A DNA stretch of 53,200 nt from Mesorhizobium silamurunense (GCF_014843825.1 NZ_JHQR01000232.1:1-53200); one strand, 5' to 3'; positions 41,822 through 50,384 are shown, counted from the first letter of the stretch. A program made the numbers and translations. The notes: generated from the letters alone by a model not told the origin.

Positions 41822-43903
41822 CTATTTCCACATGCCGCGCATGCGCGCGCCGAGATCGACCTTGACGCCCGGCCTTTGGCGCGGGTCGTCCTTGATCGCC
41901 GCGCTTGCCCAGGATGACTGTTCGAAGGCCGAAAGCATCGAGGCCGGAATGAAGCGGGTGCGCGAGGCATAGACGTGGCGGTCGCCGCGCGCCGGCTGGT
42001 TGTGCGGATAAAAGCGCTGCGGCACCACCAGATGCAGGCCGTCCTTGGCCCGCGTCATCGCCACATAGAGCAGCCGGCGCTCCTCCTCTGTGTCTTCCTT
42101 GGTGCCGACGCCGAGATCGGCCGGGATGCAACCGTCGACGGTGTTGAGCACGAAGACGTTCTTCCACTCCTGGCCCTTGGCCGAGTGGATGGTCGACAGG
42201 ATGAGGTAATCCTCGTCGCGATGCGGCGGGCCGGCCTGGTCGCTGGTGGCGTCGGGCGGATCGAGCGTCAGCTCGGTCAGGAAACGCTCGCGCGAGGGAT
42301 AGCCTGACGCGATCTGCTCGAGCTGTAGGAGGTCCGCCCGGCGCGTGATCGCGTCTTCATGGATGCGTTCCATATGCGGCTCGTACCAGAGCCTGATCCG
42401 CTCGAGGTCGGCCGGCCATTTCGGGCCGGCGCGCAGCCCGCCGTAGATGTCGAGGAAGACCGGCCAATCCTGCGCTGCGCGCTGCGGTGGCCGGAAGCGG
42501 GCAAGGCCCAGCGTTTCGTCGAGCGACGTCGCCATCGCCTCGACGATCTGCGAGGCCGCGGAAGGACCGATGCCCGGCATCAATTGCAGCACGCGAAAAC
42601 CGGCGACGCGGTCGCGCGGGTTCTCGGCGAAGCGCAGCATCGCCAGCATGTCCTTGACATGGGCGGCGTCGAGGAACTTCAGTCCGCCGAACTTCACGAA
42701 GGGGATGTTGCGGCGCGTGAGCTCCACCTCCAGCGGCCCGCTGTGATGCGAGGCGCGGAAGAGCACGGCTTGCGCCTTCAGCGCCGTGCCTGCCTCGCGC
42801 TCGGCAAGGATCGCCTGGCAGACATAATTGGCCTGCTCGGCCTCGTCGCGCACGCTCACCAGTTGCGGCTTGTAGAAGGATCTGCGCTCGGTCCACAGGT
42901 TCTTGGTGAAGCGTTCGGTGGCCTCGCCGATCACCTTGTTGGCGGCGGCCAGGATCGTCTCGGTCGAGCGGTAGTTGCGCTCCAGCATGACGATCTCGGC
43001 GCCTTGCGCGAACTGTTTTGGGAAATCGAGGATGTTGCGCACTTCCGCAGCGCGGAAGGAATAGATCGACTGCGCGTCGTCGCCCACCACGGTCAGCCCG
43101 GCGCCGTCGGGTTTCAATGCCAGCAGGATCGAGGCCTGCAGGCGGTTGGTGTCCTGGTATTCGTCGACCAGCACATGATCGAAGCGGGAGGAAAGATGCG
43201 CGGCGATCTCCGGCTCGGCCGCCATCTGCGCCCAGTAGAGCAGAAGATCGTCGTAATCGAGCACGTTCTGCTCCTGCTTGGCTTCGACATAGGCCGCGAA
43301 CAGCTCCTTCAGCTGTTCCGCCCATGCCGCGCACCAGGGGAATGCCGCACCAAGCACCTCGCCGAGCGGCGCCTGCGCGTTGACGGCGCGGGAGTAGATC
43401 TGCAGGCAGGTGCTTTTTGTTGGAAAGCGGCTTTCGGTCTTGGAAAAACCGAGCTCGTGGCGGGCGAGGTTGATCAGATCGGCGGAATCCTCGCGGTCAT
43501 GGATGGTGAAGGCAGGATCGAGGCCGATCTGCTCGGCATAGTCGCGCAAGAGCCTTGCGCCGATGCCGTGGAAGGTGCCGGCCCAGGAGAGCGCGTCGGC
43601 GATGATCGCGGCGTCGCGGCCCAGCACCTCGCCGGCGATGCGCTCGACACGCTTGGCCATTTCTGACGCCGCGCGGCGCGAAAAGGTCATCAACAAGATG
43701 CGGCGCGGATCGGCGCCCTTGACGATGAGGTGCGCCACGCGATGCGCCAGCGTGTTGGTCTTGCCGGAGCCGGCGCCGGCGATCACCAGCAGAGGTGCTG
43801 CCACCCTGCCGTCGCCATGCAGCACCGCCAGCCGCTGCTCGTCATTCAGCCGGGCGAGATAGGCGGGAGCTTCAAAGGACGAATCACGGGCGGCGATGTT
43901 CAT
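41822..43903 (-). CDS. UvrD/Rep-family ATP-dependent DNA helicase
   Basis: The 693-residue superfamily 1A helicase carries all motifs: Q-motif LNDEQRLAVLHG, Walker A GAGSGKTNTLAHR, Walker B DEYQDTNRLQ, VGDDAQSIYSFRAAEVRNI, YRSTETILAAANK, STIHSAKGQEWKNVFV and EERRLLYVAMTRAKDGLHL. It unwinds DNA 3' to 5' in repair or replication restart. It is shorter than typical UvrD/PcrA. It is a stand-alone gene; it could be a second UvrD-like paralogue rather than the main UvrD. Confidence 0.93.
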   Translation of the reverse strand: MNIAARDSSFEAPAYLARLNDEQRLAVLHGDGRVAAPLLVIAGAGSGKTNTLAHRVAHLIVKGADPRRILLMTFSRRAASEMAKRVERIAGEVLGRDAAIIADALSWAGTFHGIGARLLRDYAEQIGLDPAFTIHDREDSADLINLARHELGFSKTESRFPTKSTCLQIYSRAVNAQAPLGEVLGAAFPWCAAWAEQLKELFAAYVEAKQEQNVLDYDDLLLYWAQMAAEPEIAAHLSSRFDHVLVDEYQDTNRLQASILLALKPDGAGLTVVGDDAQSIYSFRAAEVRNILDFPKQFAQGAEIVMLERNYRSTETILAAANKVIGEATERFTKNLWTERRSFYKPQLVSVRDEAEQANYVCQAILAEREAGTALKAQAVLFRASHHSGPLEVELTRRNIPFVKFGGLKFLDAAHVKDMLAMLRFAENPRDRVAGFRVLQLMPGIGPSAASQIVEAMATSLDETLGLARFRPPQRAAQDWPVFLDIYGGLRAGPKWPADLERIRLWYEPHMERIHEDAITRRADLLQLEQIASGYPSRERFLTELTLDPPDATSDQAGPPHRDEDYLILSTIHSAKGQEWKNVFVLNTVDGCIPADLGVGTKEDTEEERRLLYVAMTRAKDGLHLVVPQRFYPHNQPARGDRHVYASRTRFIPASMLSAFEQSSWASAAIKDDPRQRPGVKVDLGARMRGMWK

Positions 43904-43937
43904 CGCCCATCAAGCATCGTTTCCGCTTTGTTCGCAA

Positions 43938-44118
43938 TAATTTCCTCGCCCCCGCGGGAGCGGGGGAGAGGTCGCCGCGCAGCGGCCGGAGAGGGGGCTG
44001 CGCCAGCGTTCAAAATCGAGTTCCACTGAGATGAAGTTTCCGGGCGAAAGGCGCATTCCCGCTCGGTCTCGGGCTGCGCCGAGCCACCTCTGCCCCACTT
44101 TTATGGGGCGAGGAAGGG
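43938..44118. repeat. GC-rich palindromic repeat pair, inverted arms
   Basis: A left arm (CTCGCCCCCGCGGGAGCGGG, then a GGTCGCCGCGCAGCGGCC hairpin) and a right arm (CTCGGGCTGCGCCGAGCC, then CCCCACTTTTATGGGGCGAG) enclose a less ordered middle. It has the same general layout as the elements at 47051 and 52893: a CTCCCC-type hairpin at each end. Confidence 0.6.
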
Positions 44119-44121
44119 CGT

Positions 44122-44289
44122 CTACCTTTTCGGCTCCACACCCATCGCCGCGGACTGGCGCCGCAACGCGCGCCGTTCATCGCCGGGCATATCCAAGGGA
44201 GCAACGTCCCCGGGCACTTCCTCGATGATCCTCATCGTGACGCGATAGGCCGTGTAGGCGAACAGGCCGACAAGCAGCAGACGGATCAT
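44122..44289 (-). CDS. Small single-helix protein (55 residues)
   Basis: ATG 44289, preceded by GAGGAGATGGTC, opens MIRLLLVGLFAYTAYRVTM followed by RIIEEVPGDVAPLDMPGDER, RRQSAAMGVEPKR and a stop at 44122. One N-terminal membrane helix precedes an acidic then basic tail. The size is typical of small rhizobial membrane proteins of unknown function. It is divergent from the lipoprotein at 44415. Confidence 0.6.
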   Translation of the reverse strand: MIRLLLVGLFAYTAYRVTMRIIEEVPGDVAPLDMPGDERRALRRQSAAMGVEPKR

Positions 44290-44414
44290 GACCATCTCCT
44301 CGCGAGTTACCGAAACTCAACCGGAGACAGGCCGGTTGGTTCCGCCGGCCCACGCAACCAAAACCGTCACCGCCTCGTTTGCCCTGGGATAGGGGCGAAC
44401 GAGAGGAGGTCGTC

Positions 44415-44591
44415 ATGAAGAAGCTTCCTGTGCTGCTGGCTCTCGCGGCAGGGCTCGCGCTCGCCGCCTGCGACAACAGCGTGCCGCCGACCAAGGCGCC
44501 CGCCGTCGACCAGAACCCGCAAATCGACAAGAACCCGGTGCCGAAATCGACCACCGGCGGCGACCAGCCGGCCACGCCGCCGAAGCAGTGA
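44415..44591 (+). CDS. Small lipoprotein (58 residues)
   Basis: The product has a lipoprotein signal (KKLPVLLALAAGLALAAC) with the lipobox LAAC, and a short Pro/Asn/Lys-rich mature tail likely to be disordered. GGAGGT precedes ATG 44415. No function is recognised. The 297 bases after it contain a hairpin (CCGGCGCT with AGCGCCGG near 44668-44703) and no gene. Confidence 0.65.
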   Translation: MKKLPVLLALAAGLALAACDNSVPPTKAPAVDQNPQIDKNPVPKSTTGGDQPATPPKQ

Positions 44592-44888
44592 TGGCGCTGA
44601 AGCGGGCAGGAATACTCGGCCGGAAACAGGCGGGCGATGATTGGGAAATGATGATGCCGCCACGGAAGAAGGCCGGCGCTGCTTGGGAGGAAGCTGGAAA
44701 GCGCCGGCCAAGCGGGAAATCAGGCCCGCCGCACGGATGAAGATAGCTGAGTCTCTGCGCCACGTCATGGTGCGATCGCGCTAAGCCGGCTACTGATGGC
44801 GGGACAAATCATTGCGCCATCATTCGAGGCGCCATCCTTCAAGGATGGAGAAATCTCTGAGAAGGGTCGCTTGTTCGGGAGGTTTGCC

Positions 44889-45857
44889 TCACGCCATCGC
44901 CGCGCGGGCCAGCGGCATGCCGGCGATCTCCAGATCCAGCTGGCGCTGCGTCAGCGCCGCCTCGGCCATGATCCACTGCTTGAACAGCTCCACCTTGCGG
45001 GCGCCGAGCGCCTTGATCGGGCTGACGAAGTACCAACCGGCGGTGTTGGGATGGTGCACCGCGAAGGGCGCCACCAGCCGCTCGGCGCGGATGTCGCTCG
45101 CCATATAGGCGCGGTTGGCGACGGCAAAGCCCATGCCGGCATTGGCCGCCTCGTAAGACATCATGCAGGAATCGAAATACATGCTCTTGGTTTCGCCGAG
45201 CACGAAGCTCGCGCCGGCAAAGCCCAGCCACGACTGCCAGTTCTGGGTGCAAGTATCGGAGTGGAGCAGGGTGAAATGCCTGAGGTCCTCGGGCGTCACC
45301 TTGGACAGCGGCTTGTCGCCCAGCACCTCACGGAACAGCTTGCGGCTGCACACCGGCGTCAGGTCCTCCTTGAACAGCAGCTCGGAATTGAGGCCGGGGA
45401 AGTCGCCATCGCCATAGCGGATCTCCAGATCGTATTCGGAGGCCGAGAATTCATGCGTGGCATAGGAAGTCGACACCCGCATCTCGATGTCCGGATACTG
45501 CCGCTGGAAAGTGGAGAGGCGCGGAAACAGCCAGCGCGCCGCGAAGGTCGGCAGCACGCAAATCTTCAGCACGTGCAACTGGGACTGGCCGGTGGCTTCC
45601 ATGCTTGCCGCCACGATCCGCTCCAGCGCCTCGCGCACGCGCGCCACATAGGTCTCGCCTTCCGGCGTCAGCGACACCGCATTGCCGCCGCGCTGGAAGA
45701 TCTTGAAGCGCAGCTGGTCTTCCAGGCTCTTCACCCGCTGGCTGACGGCGGAGGCGGTGATAAACTGCTCCTCGCCGGCGCGCGTGAAGTTCTTGTGCCT
45801 GGCGGCGCTCTCCACGATTTTCAGCGAGTTTAAGTTGACCTGACTGAGCAGACGCAC
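44889..45857 (-). CDS. LysR family transcriptional regulator (GcvA-like)
   Basis: The 322-residue regulator has an N-terminal winged helix (NSLKIVESAARHKNFTRAGE, ITASAVSQRVKSLEDQL) and a periplasmic-binding-protein-like ligand domain (CVLPTFAARWLFPRLSTFQ, YDLEIRYGDGDFPGL) typical of the GcvA group. It is divergent from the oxygenase gene at 45969 over 111 bases and is the natural candidate to control it. Ligand is unknown, perhaps an amino acid. Confidence 0.92.
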   Translation of the reverse strand: MRLLSQVNLNSLKIVESAARHKNFTRAGEEQFITASAVSQRVKSLEDQLRFKIFQRGGNAVSLTPEGETYVARVREALERIVAASMEATGQSQLHVLKICVLPTFAARWLFPRLSTFQRQYPDIEMRVSTSYATHEFSASEYDLEIRYGDGDFPGLNSELLFKEDLTPVCSRKLFREVLGDKPLSKVTPEDLRHFTLLHSDTCTQNWQSWLGFAGASFVLGETKSMYFDSCMMSYEAANAGMGFAVANRAYMASDIRAERLVAPFAVHHPNTAGWYFVSPIKALGARKVELFKQWIMAEAALTQRQLDLEIAGMPLARAAMA

Positions 45858-45968
45858 GGGGTTCGACCTTTAGCTGGGCTTAAAGTAGCACCAGCATTCC
45901 TAAATTTACAGGGGCAGGCGGCTTAATCGACTGTTTACCAAGTGTTGCCCCAACCTTGGAGAAGTAGA

Positions 45969-46802
45969 ATGAACGCCCATACGATCCCCGAACTGCGCTA
46001 TGCGATGAGCCGTGAAGCCATCATCGGGCATGATACGGCGTGGAAAGTGTCGAGCTTCGGCGTCGCCCAGTATCTTCACGGCTACGACCCGCAACTGCTT
46101 GCCGCGATCGAGGAGGCCGCGCTGAAGCTCAAGGCCAGCCATGCGGTGCACAAGCATCTCGACCTCACCTTCATCACCGGCGCCGACCGCTACATTCCGC
46201 AGATCAAGGAGCTGCTCAACGACAAGCTGCGGCTGGAACGGCTGTCCGACATGATGGGCACCAAGCTCGAACCCTATCCGCTGTCGATCGTCGGCTCGAC
46301 CGTCACCTTCATGAATCCAAAGGACGGCGCCGTCGAATGGCACTGCGATGGCGTTCCGGTGACGGAGCTCATTCCGCTCTCGATCAGCGACCCTCTGATC
46401 GGCGGCCATCTTGAAATCTATTGCGACGATTCCGAGACGGGCCGCGCCCTCCTCGAATCCGGCCGCGACCTGCCGCGCAACAAGGTCATGCGCATCGATC
46501 ACAAGATGAACTACGCCACGCTCGGCCAGTTCCTCGGCGTGCTCCATCGCACCGCGCCCATCCAGCTCGGCTCGCGCGTCACCCTGGTGCTCAACCAGCG
46601 CTCGGTGATGAAGCCCTATGTCGACGACAACCGCATGTTCTACCTCGCCGCCGACAACGACCAGGACCGCGCCTGGGTGAACGAGCTGGCCGACGACGTC
46701 TGGACGAACCAGCTGCCGGCCTATCGCCGCCATGCCGAAGAACATCCCGTGCCGAATCCGGCTGCCGATCCGGTCTCCGGCGGGGCAAGGGAATCGTGGT
46801 AG
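45969..46802 (+). CDS. Putative 2-oxoglutarate/Fe(II)-dependent oxygenase
   Basis: The 277-residue protein has the facial-triad pattern: His125 and Asp127 in VEWHCDGVP, His193 in LGVLHRTAP, and Arg203 in GSRVTLVLNQ, ten residues after the distal His, the place for binding 2-oxoglutarate. This predicts an Fe(II) enzyme that hydroxylates or otherwise oxidises a small molecule. HxD rather than HxG argues against halogenation. I do not recognise the specific family. It overlaps the EamA transporter gene, and a LysR regulator is divergent, so product export is a plausible link. Confidence in the triad is moderate; no close family was matched. Confidence 0.6.
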   Translation: MNAHTIPELRYAMSREAIIGHDTAWKVSSFGVAQYLHGYDPQLLAAIEEAALKLKASHAVHKHLDLTFITGADRYIPQIKELLNDKLRLERLSDMMGTKLEPYPLSIVGSTVTFMNPKDGAVEWHCDGVPVTELIPLSISDPLIGGHLEIYCDDSETGRALLESGRDLPRNKVMRIDHKMNYATLGQFLGVLHRTAPIQLGSRVTLVLNQRSVMKPYVDDNRMFYLAADNDQDRAWVNELADDVWTNQLPAYRRHAEEHPVPNPAADPVSGGARESW

Positions 46803-47872
46803 TGGCCAATGATCCAGCCGAGCGCCGGCCGCTTTCAGCGTCGGTGAGCCTCGGCCCGGTCGTCGCGGAAAGACAGCAACTCCGGTCCAACGCCGCCTCG
46901 ACGGCGGCGCTGGCCTTCGCCTTCGGCGCCGTGGCGCTCTGGGCCACCAATGCCCTGGTCGGCAAGACGCTGCTTGCCAGTCATCCGGTGTCGCATGTGC
47001 AGTTTCTGCAGTTCTGCGGCGCCACGCTGGTCTTTGCGCTGATCAGGCTCTTCCCTTCCTCCCTTGCGGGGGAAAGTGGATCGGCGCGCAGCGCCGAGAC
47101 GGACGAGAGGTGTTGGACGGAGCGCCGCCGGCGCCAAGCTGGAGAACACCTGATCCGTCGCCTTCGGCGACACCTTCTCCCACAAGGGGAGAAGGAAAGA
47201 GGCGTTTTAGCCGCCTACGCCGTCGGCGTCATCGGCCTCGTCGGCACCATGGTGCTGCAATACATCGCCTTCGCCTCGATGCCGGTCATCGAGGCCAATC
47301 TCGTCGCCTATGCCTGGCCGCTGATGGTGGCCGCCGCGATCATCGTCATCGGCAACCCGAAGCGCCCGCTGTTGCTTGGGCTCACCGCCGCGCTCGGCTT
47401 CGCCGGCGTGGCGCTGGTGATCTCCGGCGGACGCGCGCACGCCTGGTTCGAAGGCAGCCTCGTTGGTTATTGCGCCGCTTTCGGCTCGGCGCTTTGCATG
47501 GCTTTCTATTCAATCGCCGTCGGCCGTCTGGCCGTGCCGCCCGACCGCTTGCTTTTGCCCTCCGCGCTGATCGGCGTGGCGCTGACCTTCGTCTGGTGCC
47601 TGCACGGCGGCGTCGCCGGCCTGGGCGGCTTGGATTTGCTGCTCGGCCTCTATCTCGGAGCCGGGCCGATGGGGCTCGGCTACTATTTCTGGTCGCGCGC
47701 GCTGAAGCTCGACCAGGGCGGCAGGCTTGCGGTCGTCGCATATCTCACGCCGATCGCTTCCACGCTTTTGCTGTCGCTGTCGGGCGAAAGCCTGTCGATG
47801 ACGGCCATTGCCGGCGCCGTCCTCGTCATCGGCAGCTGCATTGCGGTCGGCATCGAACGTTCGGAGATCTGA
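46796..47872 (+). CDS. EamA/DMT family transporter carrying an in-frame palindromic repeat
   Basis: The 358-residue protein has ten predicted helices in two EamA repeats (AFAFGAVALWATNALVG and VIEANLVAYAWPLMVAAA; later GSALCMAFYSIAVGRL and GPMGLGYYFWSRALKLDQGG). Family members are about 300 residues; the excess lies at residues 87-136 in the loop between helices 2 and 3 and is encoded by a repeat at 47051-47200. The insert is rich in Arg and Glu and keeps the frame open. The GTG at 46796 (or 46802) overlaps the oxygenase stop, so translation is coupled. The transporter probably exports an amino acid or related metabolite; whether the insert impairs it is unknown. Confidence 0.82.
   Translation: MVVANDPAERRPLSASVSLGPVVAERQQLRSNAASTAALAFAFGAVALWATNALVGKTLLASHPVSHVQFLQFCGATLVFALIRLFPSSLAGESGSARSAETDERCWTERRRRQAGEHLIRRLRRHLLPQGEKERGVLAAYAVGVIGLVGTMVLQYIAFASMPVIEANLVAYAWPLMVAAAIIVIGNPKRPLLLGLTAALGFAGVALVISGGRAHAWFEGSLVGYCAAFGSALCMAFYSIAVGRLAVPPDRLLLPSALIGVALTFVWCLHGGVAGLGGLDLLLGLYLGAGPMGLGYYFWSRALKLDQGGRLAVVAYLTPIASTLLLSLSGESLSMTAIAGAVLVIGSCIAVGIERSEI
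47051..47200. repeat. Palindromic repeat element inside the EamA gene
   Basis: The left end CCTTCCTCCCTTGCGGGGGA and the right end CACAAGGGGAGAAGG are imperfect inverted repeats; inside, GGATCGGCGCGCAGCGCCGA and TCCGTCGCCTTCGGCGACA form further hairpins. The layout matches the intergenic elements near 43938, 50520 and 52893. It is translated through without a stop. Confidence 0.75.
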
Positions 47873-47875
47873 ACA

Positions 47876-48085
47876 ATGCTTGACGAGAACGAACGCCGCG
47901 CCAGACAGGAGGCGCATTGGCTGGTGAAGGAATTCGGTGCCGAGGCACCGCTCTATGCCGCCATGAAGGCCGAGAAGGCCATCGAGCAGAAGGATTTCGG
48001 CCGCTGCGCCCGCTGGAAACGCGTGCTTGAGATTCTGGCCGACAGCGGACCGGTGGACTTCCGGCGCGGCGCCGCCGCGAAATAA
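47876..48085 (+). CDS. Small conserved-type protein (69 residues)
   Basis: The protein reads MLDENERRARQEAHWLVKEF, then GAEAPLYAAMKAEKAIEQKD and RWKRVLEILADSGP, a helical, charged small protein without membrane segments. It starts four bases after the EamA stop, so it is probably in the same transcript. No function is recognised. Confidence 0.65.
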   Translation: MLDENERRARQEAHWLVKEFGAEAPLYAAMKAEKAIEQKDFGRCARWKRVLEILADSGPVDFRRGAAAK

Positions 48086-48174
48086 GCGACTCGCGTCATC
48101 GAATCGGGCATGATCAGTCACAATCGGTCATCCGGACGCGATTCTGTTCGCCAGCATCGGTATCCGGTCCTGAA

Positions 48175-48209
48175 TTCGATTTTTGCAGGAATTATTCGCA
48201 AAAATCGAA
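48175..48209. promoter_or_regulatory. Perfect 12-base inverted repeat upstream of the MucR-type gene
   Basis: TTCGATTTTTGC (48175-48186) and GCAAAAATCGAA (48198-48209) enclose 11 bases. It lies in the 351-base AT-richer gap before the MucR-type gene, a place where an autoregulated promoter is expected. It could be an operator or a transcript hairpin; no other gene is seen in the gap. Confidence 0.5.
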
Positions 48210-48436
48210 GTGCTGCCGCGTCATTTGCGGTCTTGCGCCGGCTTTCAGCGCATAAAGTGTTTGTTATAGGTATTAGAATTCCTAACTTGCGCCGTCGCGA
48301 CCCGCAGTGAAGATATACCTCCGGTATTGAGTCTCGTGCGTTTACTGACTCTGGACGGTCCGTTGGGGGACAGGTCCAATATGATACCTGGACCAAAGTC
48401 TTAAAAACAGCTGGTCACTTTGAGAACCAGCAAAGG

Positions 48437-48886
48437 GTGAAAAAATTGTCCAATATCGACGACAAGACTGCAATCGAGCTGACCGCCGACATTGTTTCGG
48501 CCTATGTAGGCAACAATCCGCTTCCGGCGTCCGGCCTGCCTGATCTGATCGCCAGCGTCAGCGCATCGGTGCGCAAGCTCGCCGGCGGCGCCGCCGTCAA
48601 GGAGAGCGTGCCGCAGACGCCGGCCGTCAATCCGAAGCGTTCGGTCTTTCCCGACCACATCGTCTGCCTCGAGGACGGGAAGAAGTTCAAGTCGCTGAAG
48701 CGGCACCTGTCGACCGACCATGGCCTGACGCCGGACGAATACCGCGCCAAATGGGGCCTGCCGGCAGACTATCCGATGGTGGCGCCCAGCTACTCGGCCA
48801 CCCGCTCGGCGCTCGCCAAGTCTTCCGGCCTGGGCCGCAAGCCGGCCGCGGATTCCGGTAAGGGCAAGCGCAAAGCCAAGGCCTGA
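48437..48886 (+). CDS. MucR/Ros family transcriptional regulator
   Basis: The 149-residue protein matches MucR/Ros along its length: IELTADIVSAYVGNNPLP, HIVCLEDGKKFKSLKRHL, LTPDEYRAKWGLPADYPMVA, PSYSATRSALAK and a basic tail. These regulators bind AT-rich promoters and control exopolysaccharide, motility and cell-cycle genes in rhizobia. The zinc ligands are Cys77, Asp80, His90 and His95; Asp in the second position is a known variant of this family. The start is GTG 48437 or TTG 48446. It may act on the polysaccharide locus in this window, but that is inference. Confidence 0.92.
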   Translation: MKKLSNIDDKTAIELTADIVSAYVGNNPLPASGLPDLIASVSASVRKLAGGAAVKESVPQTPAVNPKRSVFPDHIVCLEDGKKFKSLKRHLSTDHGLTPDEYRAKWGLPADYPMVAPSYSATRSALAKSSGLGRKPAADSGKGKRKAKA

Positions 48887-48897
48887 GGCCTGAGGCC

Positions 48898-49284
48898 ATG
48901 CTACCCGCAACGGACGACGCCAAGCCGTCGGCCGACCGCTTGGCCGCGCTCGACGCATTGCGTCGCAGGGTGGCCATCCAGTCTTCCGCCGACGCCGGCG
49001 AAGGGGTCAAGGCGCGGCGCGTCCTGTTCTCATTGGACCTGCCGGCCGTCGATCTGCATGCCGCGCTCAACGCGCTCGACAATTTCGAGCGCGCCATCGT
49101 CGAGCATGACGATCGGCTGGTCGTTGAAGCGCGACGGCTGAGATGCCTTGGCGCTGTCGATCGCGTCGTCGCGCGCGTTCAATCGCGGGATTTTGAGGGG
49201 CTTGACGCCCCGACAGCCTTGGCTTCGGAATCCTGCGCCGCCGCAAGATTGTCGGCCTCGATCGCGGTCATCTCCAGAAAGTAG
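48898..49284 (+). CDS. Doubtful hypothetical reading frame after the MucR-type gene
   Basis: A 128-codon frame (MLPATDDAKPSADRLAALDA, then VDLHAALNALDNFERAIVEH) has acceptable codon use but overlaps the better-supported minus gene at 49179-49385 by about 100 bases. The exactly antiparallel frame is also open from 49190 down to 49049, so codon bias cannot decide. No family is recognised. Confidence 0.25.
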   Translation: MLPATDDAKPSADRLAALDALRRRVAIQSSADAGEGVKARRVLFSLDLPAVDLHAALNALDNFERAIVEHDDRLVVEARRLRCLGAVDRVVARVQSRDFEGLDAPTALASESCAAARLSASIAVISRK

Positions 49285-49385
49285 ACAAGCATTTGGTAGC
49301 GCGTGCGCGAAAGCATCTTCGCCAGCTTTCGCGTGATCTCCGCGACATATCTCAGCATGCGCAGATCGTTGGCCGCCTCGCCCAT
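49179..49385 (-). CDS. Small helical protein (68 residues)
   Basis: The protein reads MGEAANDLRMLRYVAEITRK, then LAKMLSRTRYQMLVYFLEMT and AIEADNLAA, a long amphipathic helix with an unstructured end. GAGGAGCTCACG precedes ATG 49385. No function is recognised. The 309 bases upstream to 49694 are AT-richer and hold no gene I can support. Confidence 0.6.
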   Translation of the reverse strand: MGEAANDLRMLRYVAEITRKLAKMLSRTRYQMLVYFLEMTAIEADNLAAAQDSEAKAVGASSPSKSRD

Positions 49386-49694
49386 CGTGAGCTCCTCACG
49401 CAATCAAGTTATTGTTTTACTGTTGTTTGTTGTTGGCGCCTACGCGCGACTCACGACGCACTAGCAATTTCGCAGGAGCACGGCAAAAACTGAAATCAAT
49501 TTTCTCAAAGCATCCCAGCTGGATCAAAAGGTTTCGAGGCTTTTTCTGGTGCTATCGCCACCTGACCTGCCAATATTATCAAAAGCGGAACTTGCGGTTG
49601 TCTTGCTTCGCTGAGTCGATCTTGCCAAGGAAACGTCATTGCCGGCCGTGGCTGCAAGGCGGGCAAGGCGAACGAACCTGGCCCGCCGTGTCGC

Positions 49695-50384
49695 TCAGTC
49701 CTTGTAAGCGGAACAGAAGGCCGGCGGATTGTCGCTGCCGATCATGGCGCAGCCGCGCTTGATCTCGTCGATCATCATGCTGCACGCGTTCTGGCCGTTG
49801 CAGGGCGGATGTGTCGCCGGCGACACCTGAATGCATTGCGAGACATATTGGTCCGATTTCGCCTTGCCAGCGGATTGCACGCACGGCCTGGTGTCGTCCC
49901 GGCCTGCCTGGGCAGGTGCCGCCGGCGCGGCGCCAGACGCCACAGGCGCGGCCTTCGCAGGCGCGGCGCCGCCGGCGGTTTGCGGCACGCAGGAGAGGTC
50001 GCCTTCCGGGCATTGCAGCTGGTGCTGCAACTGTGTCAGCCGCGCCTTGGTCAATTCCGCCTTGCAGGTTTCGACCAGGCTCGAATAGACCGAGCCGTCG
50101 GCATAAGGCTGGGTGCGGAAGGCGCATTCCTTGTCGCGGAACGGAATCCAGGCGCGCTGCGCATCGCGAAGGCGCTGCTGGTCGGCGGGAGCGAGGCGTC
50201 CCGCCAACGCCTTGTAGACGGCGTTGAGCGCGGTATCGGCCGAGGCTGCGTTCTTGGCCGTGCAAGTGGCAAGGTCGGCCTGCGTCTTCGCCGCCGCGCA
50301 GTCTGCGGCCTGGGCAGGGGCCACCATCATGGCGGCAGCCGCAACTGCCAGCGCGGCCGAAAGAAGGATGGTCTTGCACGTCAT
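49695..50384 (-). CDS. LprI-like (DUF1311) secreted protein
   Basis: The 229-residue protein has a signal peptide (about 1-26, ending PAQAA) and an LprI N-terminal-like domain: DCAAAKTQADLATCTAKNAA, LNAVYKALAGRLAPADQQRL, RDAQRAWIPFRDKECAF. This domain occurs in lysozyme inhibitors and in many uncharacterised envelope proteins. An Ala/Pro linker and a second Cys-rich region (about 170-229) follow. AAAGGACAG precedes ATG 50384. Inhibitor activity is not shown by sequence. Confidence 0.82.
   Translation of the reverse strand: MTCKTILLSAALAVAAAAMMVAPAQAADCAAAKTQADLATCTAKNAASADTALNAVYKALAGRLAPADQQRLRDAQRAWIPFRDKECAFRTQPYADGSVYSSLVETCKAELTKARLTQLQHQLQCPEGDLSCVPQTAGGAAPAKAAPVASGAAPAAPAQAGRDDTRPCVQSAGKAKSDQYVSQCIQVSPATHPPCNGQNACSMMIDEIKRGCAMIGSDNPPAFCSAYKD

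Noticed and set aside
41827..43700. Long plus-strand frame opposite the UvrD-type helicase
   Set aside because: Antisense to all helicase motifs; no start signal or domain.
48687..49097. Minus-strand frame opposite the MucR-type gene 3' end
   Set aside because: Overlaps a confident MucR-family gene and is Arg/Ser-rich with no domain.
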